DNA of 64,000 bases from Gerris lacustris. Lineage: Eukaryota > Arthropoda > Insecta > Hemiptera > Gerridae. The DNA is taken from NCBI GenBank assembly GCA_951217055.1, contig OX578276.1:151087012-151151011 (forward strand), in the 5' to 3' direction. Shown here piece after piece: positions 45,301 to 56,700 of this stretch. How positions within the stretch are numbered: the stretch's first letter is position 1; each line of letters opens with the position of its first letter. Under the pieces are notes generated by a model that was not told the origin of the DNA, searched no databases, and saw only the letters and a list, made by a program, of their open reading frames with translations. Made by a program: the position numbers and the translations under genes.

Positions 45301-45337
45301 ATACGAGTTTTCCGTCACGGGTTTTAAGCCATAAAAT
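42296..45337 (-). pseudogene. pol: pol: protease, RT, RNase H, integrase; one in-frame TGA
   Basis: The pol frame opens at 45337 and runs to 42296 (1014 codons including the stop) with a single in-frame TGA at 43178-43180. In order it has the aspartic protease site [11 protein letters not shown] (45194-45208 encodes DTGAD), RT with [27 protein letters not shown], the catalytic [11 protein letters not shown], RNase H with [14 protein letters not shown] and FSDHKPLSF, and [10 protein letters not shown]. The integrase core begins [20 protein letters not shown] and carries DQGRQFES and [13 protein letters not shown] (DDE residues). The TGA falls in the zinc-binding HHCC region, where the family has its first Cys. 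The frame is -1 relative to gag with about 49 nt overlap, so gag-pol would be made by -1 frameshifting. Apart from the TGA it looks intact. Confidence 0.93.
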
Positions 45338-46107
45338 TTACATGGTGGATTGCATTTCCTTGCAAATTTACCAAATTTCGTATGGAAATAACATATTGAC
45401 GTGGCTCGAGCTTTACAATGTTTTGCTTTGCCTTGTTTGCGGTTTAATTCATTCGAAAGCCTTCCAACTTCACATTTTAACTCCTCCACAGAGCGTTCGT
45501 TACTAACGCTGCTACTATGTGGTTCTTCCATTTCATTATTAACGCACGGTGTAGCTCTTTCATTTGTACAATTGAGGGCTGAAACCATTTTATCCGCTAG
45601 ATCTGCAAGGACGTTTAAATCGTCCTTCATTGCTACTAACAATAACCGTACATTTTGAGGAAGGTTCTTAAGCCAAATGTATTTAATAGTAGCATCTCCG
45701 ATCTCGGGAGGGGCTAAGGATCTAAGGTACGTCAGGAGTTGGGACGGTTTACGGTCCCCTAAACTAATGTTACCAAACAATTTGTTAAGCCTATCCTCAC
45801 CTGATTCGCCAAAGCAGCGAATAAGCTTTTCTTTGATTGCCTCGTATTTGTTAGAGTGGGGCGGGTTACTAACTATATCACTAACCTGACTAATTATATC
45901 TGTAGGAACCGAACCCAAGACGTAAGCATACCGAGTTTGGTCGGAGGTGATTCCTGTAGCGTCCAATAATGCTTCTATTTGTGCAAACCATAGGGCTGGT
46001 TTCTCCTTGCAGAATCCGAGCGGGCGCAGAAAACTAGTTGGCAGGGTTGACGGTCCGGCTTTGTTTTCTTCCCATTTGGGGTCAGGTTGTTTCCTTTTTG
46101 GTGGCAT
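45289..46107 (-). CDS. gag: gag polyprotein of the LTR retrotransposon
   Basis: 272 codons from ATG at 46107 ([15 protein letters not shown]) to TAG at 45289-45291. A longer frame begins upstream at a GTG that overlaps the primer-binding site, so the ATG is the likely start. A retrotransposon-type capsid region, [20 protein letters not shown] then [32 protein letters not shown] and [17 protein letters not shown], is followed by a linker and the C-terminal finger [18 protein letters not shown] (CX2HX9CX3C), unlike the usual CCHC and characteristic of CsRn1-type elements. Uninterrupted. It would assemble the particle and bind element RNA. Confidence 0.92.
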   Translation of the reverse strand: MPPKRKQPDPKWEENKAGPSTLPTSFLRPLGFCKEKPALWFAQIEALLDATGITSDQTRYAYVLGSVPTDIISQVSDIVSNPPHSNKYEAIKEKLIRCFGESGEDRLNKLFGNISLGDRKPSQLLTYLRSLAPPEIGDATIKYIWLKNLPQNVRLLLVAMKDDLNVLADLADKMVSALNCTNERATPCVNNEMEEPHSSSVSNERSVEELKCEVGRLSNELNRKQGKAKHCKARATSICYFHTKFGKFARKCNPPCKFYGLKPVTENSYARR

Positions 46108-46116
46108 TCTAAACCT

Positions 46117-46127
46117 CGGGGTCACCA
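46117..46127 (-). promoter_or_regulatory. Primer-binding site, fits tRNA-Trp
   Basis: Two bases after the 5' LTR the element reads TGGTGACCCCG, complementary to a tRNA 3' end CGGGGTCACCA. That matches insect tRNA-Trp as recalled, and tRNA-Trp priming has been reported for CsRn1. The match was not checked against a tRNA database. Confidence 0.75.
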
Positions 46128-46129
46128 CT

Positions 46130-46266
46130 TGTAAAACTACGTAATTGTATAAATATTGGAAGAGTTATTATAGAACAAAAATTGAATTATTATATTCTTA
46201 TTTGACAGGATTAAAAACATGAATTATTTACAAATGTCAAAAAGTTGATAAACAAAACTTGCTACA
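46130..46266 (-). repeat. 5' LTR
   Basis: 137 bp, TG...CA termini, two differences from the 3' LTR (one in GGATTnAAAACATG, one in ACAAATnTCAAAAAG). Confidence 0.95.
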
Positions 46267-46437
46267 CCATCATTGCATGGCTTACACCCTATAGTTTTTA
46301 AAGTTATAGATATGAAATTTAAAGTAGATGAATGTAGTTTTCAGAACCCGCAAACCCCATATCTCTATCTATTACAGAAGCTGAGCTATAAGTGTTCAAA
46401 AAAGGGCCGTTTTTTTTTTGGTCCACCCTGTATATTG
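46267..46437. repeat. Fragment with ACCACCCTG-type end
   Basis: Ends GGTCCACCCTGTATA, the outer motif of the foldback/TA elements at 4823 and 35875, but the body is different. The matching left end is missing, probably lost or hidden by the adjoining LINE and LTR insertions. Confidence 0.5.
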
Positions 46438-46982
46438 TTTCAGTTTGAAGATATCATTATACCTACACGCAGATGCATCATCGCAAATATTTTTTGGGTA
46501 TGTGTGGTAATTTTGGGTCATAAATAATTTGACCGCACAGCAAATTGAACACACACAACATTTTTTATTGGTGTAGACTTAGCTAGGAGGAGAATGAAGA
46601 AAGAAACAAAAACACATGGTTGTGTACAAAAAAAAATTAAATTTATTTTGATCTTAAACATAAACTAAAGATAATAAAAAATAAAAATAATAACGACTTA
46701 AATTTTAAAGACAAAATAAACAATTTACAATTAGAATTAACAACTAGAGAATACAAACTAAATCTAGTTCAAAGAATCATATAAATTATACACACTATTT
46801 ATACATCTTGTCTAAATTAAATAACAAATGTAAACATCTGTTAACAGAGTATTTCTATGTAATTTATTTAAAATATTAAAAAAATGTGAATTTTGAAGTG
46901 AAAAAAATATTTCTTATATTGTTTTGAAAATTTATTATTAATAAACTTGTACTAATTGTATTATCTTTTTATAATTTGCCTT

Positions 46983-46988
46983 TTTATT
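46983..46988 (-). terminator. Candidate poly(A) signal of the chitin-binding gene
   Basis: AATAAA on the minus strand 188 nt past the stop codon. Another AATAAA lies at 46931-46936. Which one is used cannot be told from sequence. The 46440-47175 stretch is otherwise AT-rich and taken as 3' UTR and spacer. Confidence 0.5.
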
Positions 46989-47175
46989 TAAAAAAAATTA
47001 AATTAAATCATTAATTATGTAAATTATATATATTTATAAAAAAGTCTTATGATCTATTGAGGAAGTCTTTTAGTGGTTGATCGTTGATCGATATTGAGAT
47101 CGATGATCAACCTTGAACGACAAGAACGCGTCAACAGAGCCATCGTGTCGACTTTTCGTGAAGTTATATCACTTG

Positions 47176-47496
47176 TTAACTTGACCTAGCCCTACCACGT
47201 GAGACAGGGATAGCTCCTGCAGGAAGGGGGAAGTTGGGTGGGAGTTCGTCGGCGTCGGCCCTCTGTTGAGAACGTTGCTGTTGTTGGTAGTTCTGCTGAT
47301 GTTGTTGTTGTTGTTGGTAGTTTTGCTGTTGGTAGTTTTGTTGTTGCTGGGGTTGGTAGTTCTGCTGTTGGTTGGAAGCGGCTTGGAATTGCTGGGGTCT
47401 GGCTTGAGACTGGGTGCTTTGTTGAAATTGCTGAGGTTTAGTTTGCTGAGATTGTGTGCTTTGTTGAAATTGCTGAGGCCTAGGTTGAGGTGAAGT
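47176..47496 (-). CDS. obst-B: Chitin-binding gene, last coding exon (Gln-rich tail)
   Basis: A 321-nt coding segment from the acceptor TTGTCTTTAG (ending 47497) to TAA at 47176-47178. It encodes a low-complexity tail: three RPQQFQ / KPQQFQQ units, then QNYQPQQQQNYQQQNY-type repeats, and a non-repetitive end ELPPNFPLPAGAIPVSRGRA. Phase 0 joins the preceding exon in frame. The tail is likely disordered and may be cross-linked or bind matrix partners, which is inference. Confidence 0.88.
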   Translation of the reverse strand, partial: TSPQPRPQQFQQSTQSQQTKPQQFQQSTQSQARPQQFQAASNQQQNYQPQQQQNYQQQNYQQQQQHQQNYQQQQRSQQRADADELPPNFPLPAGAIPVSRGRARSS

Positions 47497-50400
47497 CTAA
47501 AGACAAAATTAAAACAAAAAATTAATATGAAAATACTTAAATCAACACCAAAATTTTATTTTATTATAAATAAAAAGATATGTCTCCGCAAAAAGTAATT
47601 GCAGCCAAAAAGAATCGGGTACGATGTACCTCGGAACTTTTCCTCACTTCGCAGGCCACATTAGGCGTGGTCAGTACTTGGATGGGTGACCGTTTTAAAC
47701 TACCTGATTTGTTTTTTATAATTATCCAAAATAAAATGCAAGAGAAACAAATGGGCACAGAATGTTGAAACTTATATGGGAACAACACTTGGCTAATTAT
47801 GGCCTACCATACAAATTTCCATTGTGTTGTTATTAAGAAATATGGAACCAAAATGGTTCCCTGATGTCTGAAATGGTTTGCTATCATTGATTTTTTTTAA
47901 ATCGAAGACAAACAATGTTTGTTCTTCGGAACGATCTTATAGCTTCCGTTACCTTCGGTAAGCTTGAAAGCACAAACATTATCTTGTCTAGATGGAGAGC
48001 TATAAATTAGCCCTCTAGATAAACTAAAAAAAAAAAATTCAGAGAGAAATCATTCTATAGTGTAGCTTAATCGGCACAGCATTGGACTGGCAATCAATCT
48101 GTCCGTGATTTAACTTCCGCCGGTATATTGTATTTTTCTCTGTTCTTTCTTCCTTATATAATTCTAAGTTAATACTTTAGTTAAGTATTATGATCAAGTT
48201 TAGGATGACGATCATTCAAGTGTTAAAACAAGTAAGTAAGAAACAAGTTTCTCTTGTGTGAAGCAAGTTGTTCAGATAAGCAGGTTCCACTTTCATGAGC
48301 AAGAACTTAAACTAAATGTATTAAGACTTAATTGCATATCTCCTCTCTACATTTCATCTTATTTTTTTATTTTTTTCTTTCTTTTAAATAACGCAACCCG
48401 ATTAACAATTTCAGTAATTTAGTTTCCTCATGTCAATCTTAAATAGTTTATAGAATGTCATCAAAATTGCTTTCAATTACAATTAAAAACACATACATTT
48501 ATCATCAATCAACCCTCAGTAAAATTCTTTCTAATTCTACCTACTTATATTATATTTAGAATTTTAGATTCACAAAATCCACCTCTAACTACCTCCAACC
48601 ACGTCTAACCATCCCAAAAAATCTCTAACCACCCCTAACACCTCTAACCATCTCTATCCATCTCTAACCACCTCTAACCACCCCTAACCACCCCCAACCA
48701 CCCCTAATCACCTCTAACCACGTCTAACCTCCTCTAACCATCTCTAACCCCCTCTAACCACCCCTAACCACCCCCAACCACCCCTAATCACCTCTAACCA
48801 CGTCTAACCTCCTCTAACCACTCCAAACCACCTCTAACCACCCGTAACCACCTCTAATCACGTCTAACCACCTCTAACCACCCCTAACACCTCTAACAAT
48901 CTCTAACCACCTCTAACCACCCCTAACCACCCCCAACCACCCCTAATCACCTCTAACCAAGTCTAACCTCCTCTAACCACTCCAAACCACCTCTAACCAC
49001 CCCTAACCACCTCTAATCACGTCTAACCACCTGAGAACTAATGCGCTACTACGCTATGCGTTAGTGAGTTAGTATCCTTTGACCAATAATTTATTTTTTT
49101 TAGAAGTTTCTAGATTGTATTTCAGTGGTGACCACAGCCTCAATGGTTCTCTGACGCACCTACTATTGGAAGATCTAAAACCATATATGTAGACCAAGCG
49201 TGGAAGCCTTCGTAATAGTATAGATTATACGTTAGTATATTCTAAAATGATGAAAGGTGTATTTATACCTGTTGGAACTGCTGAGGCCTTGGCTGGAATT
49301 GTTGCTGCTGCTGCTGTTGTTGGTGTTGTTGTTGGTGTTGCTGTTGATGTTGTTGTTGGTGTTGCTGAGGTTGGTTTTGTTGTTGGTGCTGCTGGTGCTG
49401 TGGTCTATGGCTCTGAGGAGGTTGTCTTGATTGCTGAGGTCTGTTAGATTGAGGTCTAGGAAGATTCTCCTGTTGCTGTTCTTCATCAGCCTCTTCTAGA
49501 GGAGGAGGAAGAGTAGTAGGTATTTCGCAGTCTTCGGTTGGTGGTACAACACATCTCAGAGATCTCTTGTCGAAAACCAACATGGCAGGGCAACGCTGCA
49601 GACGTGGATATCCTCCCTGGCACTGCCAGTATCTGTTGCAAGACTTACCTAGGGGTACGTTACCGTTGGAGTCTTCGTTACACAGAGCTGTAACAAAAAA
49701 TAAGAAATATGTAAGAACAACTATAAAGTATTTTACAAGAGATTTCCATAAAGAAGAAGAAAAAATAATAATACAAACATTGAATTAAAAATAATAATTG
49801 TGAAATTTGTCATAAATAAAAATGGATATTTCTAACAAAAATATAAATTGATCTTATATCATCCTTGATTACGTCATTATGTGTGATTAAATTTGAACAG
49901 GGTCTTAAAATGTTTCACATCCACTAGAGGATGAACTAAAGCTAATTTAATTTTGAACATTTAACAACAAATTAAAAATGAATATGCATTATGAAAATAT
50001 AAATGAGTACCAATATAGTAGTGGGTTTTAATTATAAAAGTAATCCCAGTAATTAATTAGGAATTATGGAAGACGTTTAGTGTCTTCCATAACATTTGTC
50101 AATGACTAGAGTTAAGACGTAAATAGTGTCTGATTTAAAAATATGTGAACATCTTTCTCAACTCTTAATCTGAATCTTTCTCTTCTATATTTTTTTCTGG
50201 TTTCTACATCACTAATGATGAACAATGAACCGAGTATCAAGCACTAGAGGTCATCTTTAGTTCCAGTAAAGGCGAGTATAAATTAAAAATAGTAAGAGTC
50301 AGTGAACAGAGCGGTTTACATCATATAAATGAATGGTTATTATAAATGAGATTTTGTGGCACCATTTCATGATTATTACTTAAGAACTTAATTGAAAGTA

Positions 50401-53400
50401 GCATACAAATATTGTCACGACAATTTAATGCCAGTGTTTCGACATTTTATCTTTGAAATTCCAAGCAATAAGAAGAGTAAGTTCCGTCAACCGATGTAGG
50501 GTTAAGTCAGGTATAACAGCTTTACTTCACTCATCTTACCTTGGTTTCATCCTTAATCCCTCTATACCTCTAGTCTACCCCCACTTTTTTTTATTACTGT
50601 CTGTTTAATACAGAAAAGCTTGTAAAATATATGTAACTATTAGGCTTTACTCTTACAATTTTAACACTGAAGATGATACAAAATGTCTAAACTCTAATAA
50701 CCTCTCTCATCATAATTATCTAAAGATTAAGTTTGAGATTTACACACTAGATTTAAGTCAAATTTGAACAATTGTTTAAACTCCTAAATCAAACTCTTTC
50801 TTTTGTCTTACTAGTTTCTTTCTAACAACGTTTCAGAAGCGAATTTCTCCCATGGTAGTAGTATTAAGGAGGCGAAGAGGCCAAGCCTAGCAAATAGAAC
50901 GCATTCGGGTCCTTTTTGCCAACCTCTAAACTCAAACCATTGAACTAGCTCAGTCGTACCCTCAAATCTTCTTGTTGTGTCACAAAAGAGAGGATGTCTT
51001 CCCACTTTTGTGTAACAAGCTCCTCTTCCCTGATTTCCCCCACACCTAATACATAAAAGCGCTGTCTGCTATATTCTTCGCACACTCCCATAAAGTGGTA
51101 AGCCGTCTCTTCTTCGCCGCACATTGGACAGGTAGGGTCGTCCTCGATATTAAATAATGCCAGAAGTCTTCTTGTCTTCTGAGTTGGCAATGTCCAGTTA
51201 AGACTCAAACCATAATACTAAGGTTGGGTCTACTCAGTCCCACAGCAGTAATTTGGACTGCCTGCAGCCCTCGGTTCCTACACATGCCCTCCTTGCTTCT
51301 TCCCAGATCCACGCCTTGATGGATGACCTCGCCTGTTCTTTAGATCAATCGATGGTGGGCTCTGGTTCACAGAATGACATGGAAGCTCCTATCTTCGCTA
51401 CTTCATCTGCCTTCTAATTCCCAGAAATCCCTATGTGCCCTGGGACCCAAAGCAGTGTCATCTTTTTTCGTACTGTCAGTTCAAGTGATAAAAGCTTGTA
51501 AATTATGTAGTTAGAAGAGACGTCACTCTTTAGTTAAATTATAAACACTGAAGATGATATAAAATGTAGATATTTATTTAACCTCTCTAGTCATAATTAT
51601 CTAAAGATTAAGTTTAAGATTTACAGACTAAAGGAATATTAAATATAAGCTAAGAAAACTGTAGAACTCATTGATACTTCAGATTTCAGTAAAGGTTTAG
51701 TCTTACACACGAAATTACTCAATCTTAAAATAGCGTAATAAAACTGCCCCGGAGTCTCAATGTCTTGGGGAAACCATAAACCTTTGAGACGTTTGTAGGT
51801 CAGACTATTGTTTAGAACCAAGGGAGGTGCTAAAGTTAAAAAGTACCATTATGGCACAATATGTTTATAACTACTTACGATGTTTCTGGCATCCATCGAC
51901 ATTTTCGGGCCAGTCACAAGAATGAGTGTTCTCGTTGTAGAGGAGTCCTCCGATACAAAGCTGTTCAGTAGCTGTACCGTTCCAACATGTCCAGTACCTG
52001 GTACAGGATGTTTCATGACCGAAGATACCGTACAACCAGTCGCAATGCTCCCTTCCTATCGGACCATCTGTACAACAAAAAACAATATTTATATAACTAC
52101 ACCATCATTTTACCTCAAATATAAAGTAAACATCAAATTTAGCATTAAGAAGGATTAGCGATGCCAATTAGTTAGAGTAGATCATGTCAGTGTTTAAACA
52201 TCTAGGGGAGTTGGCATTTCAAATCCGAGATAAGAGAGATATATTTTACAATGACGATCACCGTTATTAACTAGAATGTGCAAAATAACCGACTCCTCTT
52301 CTTGTAGCAAACGATTTCTTTCGTTGTATATGACATAAAGAAAATAAGTGTGGTGTCAAGGGACACCCGGTAGGAACGAAGTTCTTACGCTTTTCATTAA
52401 ATTATAAATAATAAATTCAAACTGCTAAGTTATACGTTATTAACTACTTATACATGGCCATGGTGGAGTTAAAAAAGAGACAAAATTAAAAGTAACTGTT
52501 TGTACTTAGCGGAGTTAAGGCAAATTTAAAAGAAAGGCATTTTTTTACCATTGCAGTGAGTGTCTTGCAAAAAATAATGTAATGTATTATTGAGAAAAAA
52601 GTTAATCATGATGAGTTTATAGTTAAAGCAGATGTTGTAGTGACGGACTACGACTGTTCCCTCAGACTCCACCGGCATATTACTCCATTTAAAATATTAT
52701 AAAATATATTACTTTACTATACAAAAACATCTTCCTGTATTAGGTTGAAATTTTACATGCCGGTTTCAAGTATACTTTAGACGATGTGTATGAATTTTTA
52801 TTAATATCGTTACGTTAGAACGTAAGATGTTGGTAAAAACGTTGTTTTCTCTATTGTAAAGCTTTAGGCTAGGCGCACACTGGAGGCAAAACAGTTTGCA
52901 GACTGTCTGCAGAGGCTGTCTCCCGGTACAAAAGATTGTTGGAGGGCGACTGTTTTGTCGCCCTCCAACAATCTTTTGCACAAGGGCAGACAGCGTGCAG
53001 ACTGATTTTTCCTTAGTGTGCGCCTAGCCTTAGGCACTCTTTAATAAATTTAGCGATCTTTAACACTTCATAGCGGTGTCGGTGTTGGTTTTAATAAAAA
53101 AAAATAAAAAAAAATTATAAAAGTTGTTTGTCTCATTGAATAGATGAAGTAAGCATTTTTTCCCGTAATATAATTCCAATTTTACTTTTGAAGTTCACGT
53201 TTACGTGAGCGTTGCACGTAAACGCTTGTGCATTTGTGACAACTTTATCCGACGAACTCGTCCTGGGAATTGGTAAAATAAACGTGTGTACCGAATTTCA
53301 ACTAAATCTGCCATCTTTTACTTAAGTTATCGTCATCGGTAAATTTTGTGACGGTGGTTTCGTGACAGTGGGTTTTTTTCGGATTCTCTCCCAGGCTCCA

Positions 53401-53700
53401 GACGCGTAACGTGTCATAAAGAACTTCGTTCCAAATGGGAATAGAATAATATTACTATTTTTTTTTGTTAGAACTTCAAGTAAAAACAGAAAAGGGAAGT
53501 TCTAAAGATTATTATCTTTAGAACTTCAAATCATACCACTAAAGGAATCTTTGTTCTTCCTAAGGAAGGTGAGAAACAAATATTTCAGACAATAATATAA
53601 TTAGTGAATTATAATGAACAATTAAAAGTTTAAATAAAAAATAAATAAATCAATTTCCTGGGTACTTAAATGTATTTACAGACACTAAATAATTGGAACC

Positions 53701-53749
<49 letters not shown>

Positions 53750-56700
53750 TCCTTTTTGTTATTAGTTCATTAAACAGTTAATTTTTATAATTCATGTAAA
53801 TGAATGTAAGGAGTAAATTAAGTGGAGGTGAGTTGTAGTTAATTTGTACAATTTAATAGTCTCTTTAAATATTTCCTTTGGTAAATTTCACTGTCTTAGT
53901 CTTAACCTTCAAAGTAGACCAAGGTTACTAAAAATATTTTTATTTTAGTTTTGAATTTTACTGTTGTATTTTTTATTAAAATATAATTTTTTTTCATTTT
54001 AAAACGATATATATTTTATGTATAATTCTATTTAAAGGGTATGCCTCTATAATAATTAAATCTGTCTAAGACAAACCGAGACAAACTTTTTCATATTGTT
54101 TAAACTAAATTTAAATTCCATAATATCTCATCTAATTGATTTAAAATAAAATAAAATAAATTAAATTAAAAAATAAAAAATAAATTAAAAAATAAAATTT
54201 AGAAAGCATTCAACTGTAGCAATGTTTTCAAGCAGTATTATTTGAACGTTTTATTCGGAGTTTTTAGGGGTTGATCACTCAAATTTGGAGATAAAATTAT
54301 TTTTTGATTTCACTCCGGGCCAGTAATTTAGGCACCTCGAGTCTACACAGACGACAGACTGACATTTTTTAAAATAACTTTTTTTAAATCAGGGGACCGT
54401 AAAACGTGTAAATCCATCAAATTCTCGAAATCGAATTTTCGCGCCATCATAATACTTTCACTTTTTTTTGAGAATGTAAAAATGTATCATACTACAGGAT
54501 CAGCTTTAATTTAAAATATCCAGGAAAACGTTGTATGGAAAAATAAACACCAGCTTTCTATTTATCCAGTCAAATGCCATAAATCCAAGATTAAAAGGAT
54601 AAATTTAACATACTATCTTGCTGGCTTAAACATTTGTTATGTTTTTTGTAAATTAAAGGTTTGTTGAGTAAGTCTACATTATTGCAACCATGATTCATTT
54701 TTTTTTCTAAAATGTGACCTTTAAATCGTTAGGTCGATAACTCGAAGTGATCGTTCAAGTAAATCCAGTGAGTGTTAAAGAGAAAGTGATCGTGTAGCAT
54801 TGAACGTTGTTCTTGAAAAACTTGTACGAGAAGTTTGTGTTTTATAAAATAAATATATTTAAAATATAAAAAAATAAAAATAATAATAATATTTTCCCCA
54901 TAATTTATTTTAATTTGATAAGAAAAGGACATATTTTGTTAAAAAAGTCTCTCCCTAGTATTTAATCAGCGAGGATTCAGTTGTCAGTAATTCAAAATAT
55001 ATATATTTGAATGAATTATACGGGTTGCCAATACGTGTAATGACAGAAAAATTTCATTTTCAAAGAAAAGTCACAATTCATAAAATCTCAGTAATAATTA
55101 AGTACGTTACTACTACTCAAGAATAGTACATTACGCGTCGAGTGTGGAAAGTAGCTTTTTGCATGCGAGTGTGGAGTTTGCACCCGAGTGACAGCGAGGG
55201 TAGTAAAACCACACGAGCAATGCAAAATGCCGTTTTCCCACGAGTTGCGTACCGTACTTTATCTACGATTGTTAGATTTAAATAATAAATACAGAAAAAA
55301 ATAAACTTGCTGTATGTAAGTTAGTATCTCTTCTCTTGATAAAGATGGAATTAATCTTGAGTTGTATTTTTTGCCGAATTAATTATTTCTGGAGGAGTAT
55401 TATTCTCTACATTTTCATCAAAGCCACTTGTTTCATTCATTGTTTTTCACTATTTACTCGATATAAACAGTTACTTTTTACTTTAATAAAAGAATAGCAA
55501 ATTAGTGTTGTTAAATGTAAACAAACTCGCTAATCATGCGTATAGCTGAAGAATTCCTCTTCTTTACCGCACTAGCGTGGTAAAGAAGAGGAATTCTTCA
55601 GAACTAAGAGACGCGCATGCGCAATGAATACAAGTACGTAAATAATCACTTTCTACGCATCTAAACAGAGATATAGTGTTTATATTTCGTATCAATCGTA
55701 GATAAAAATTATTTTAAGTTACTAGCCAGAAGAAGTCCACACGTGAAGGGCAAAATGAACCTTCTTATAAAAGAAAAAGGTTTTTTTCATCCATTGCACA
55801 GTTTTCATTTATTAATTTAATAAATACCAATAATTGTTAGCACTTTTAATAGCATATATTATAAGAGATTCTATATTAAAAACAAATGAGAATTGGAATT
55901 AAACTCAAATAGAAGGTTATTTAGATGTAGGTTATAAACAAGAATAAATAAGGTCGAAAAAGCAGTGTCGCCAACCTAATTTCAACAACTTCATTACATT
56001 AGCCATTCATTCTCTAATATTTATAAAATAATTTAGTTGTCAATCCTTCTTTTTCTTCCTACTTTTGAGTTCAGGGAATAAAAGACTTATACATTAGTCC
56101 CTCTAAACTTATCCAAAATCATAACTTTTTCTCCATGCTGGAGATAAAGGTTCTTAATTTATAATAAAGAAATGAATAGTCCTATAAAGGCCTAATTTCA
56201 AGGAAGAAAATGATTCACCACTAATTTTGCTAACAATTAACCCTGGCAGTTGATCGGGACTAAAACCCAAAAGAAAAATAAGAACTACATTACTACAGTA
56301 CGCCTGTATAATATGACCGTATTGCATTATGACGGATAAATGCAATACATTAATAATGCTGCTAATCTGGACGTAAAAAAAAATAAAAATAATTATTACT
56401 TTAATTAACAATATGAATTTTCTTTCTCAATAAGATTTACTCTTCATTAAAATATGGACTTTTATTATTTTTTTTTTTTAATAGAATACAATTTCAAATT
56501 TATCCCCTATGAAGAGACAGCAGCTATAATTCCGAAAAAAAATGTTATGTAATAAATCGTAAAAGATATTTAATAAATAATTTACTAAAATTACATAGAA
56601 TAAAAAAAACCTTCAAATTTTTCAATCTGAAGAACTTTTGACAGGAAACTCAACTTAATTCTTTAAAAAAAAAAAACGCAAATGGAATTTAATAATTCGA

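Larger units (their letters stand above)
42159..46266 (-). mobile_element. Complete Ty3-type LTR retrotransposon, CsRn1-like
   Basis: A 4108-bp element with 137-bp LTRs, a 4-bp target duplication CCAT (42155-42158 and 46267-46270), a primer-binding site, a polypurine tract, and gag and pol in the order gag, protease, RT, RNase H, integrase. The gag finger CX2HX9CX3C, very short LTRs and a PBS fitting tRNA-Trp point to the CsRn1 clade of Ty3 elements. The LTRs differ at only two positions, so insertion is recent. One TGA in pol is the only obvious lesion. Confidence 0.95.

Noticed and set aside
48575..49033. Interstitial telomere repeat
   Set aside because: Contains CCTAA words but the unit is 10-12 bp and irregular, not TTAGG arrays.
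49247..49447. Plus-strand frame rich in Val/Ala/Gly
   Set aside because: Antisense of the CAG/CAA-rich exon of the chitin-binding gene; same for 47238-47493.
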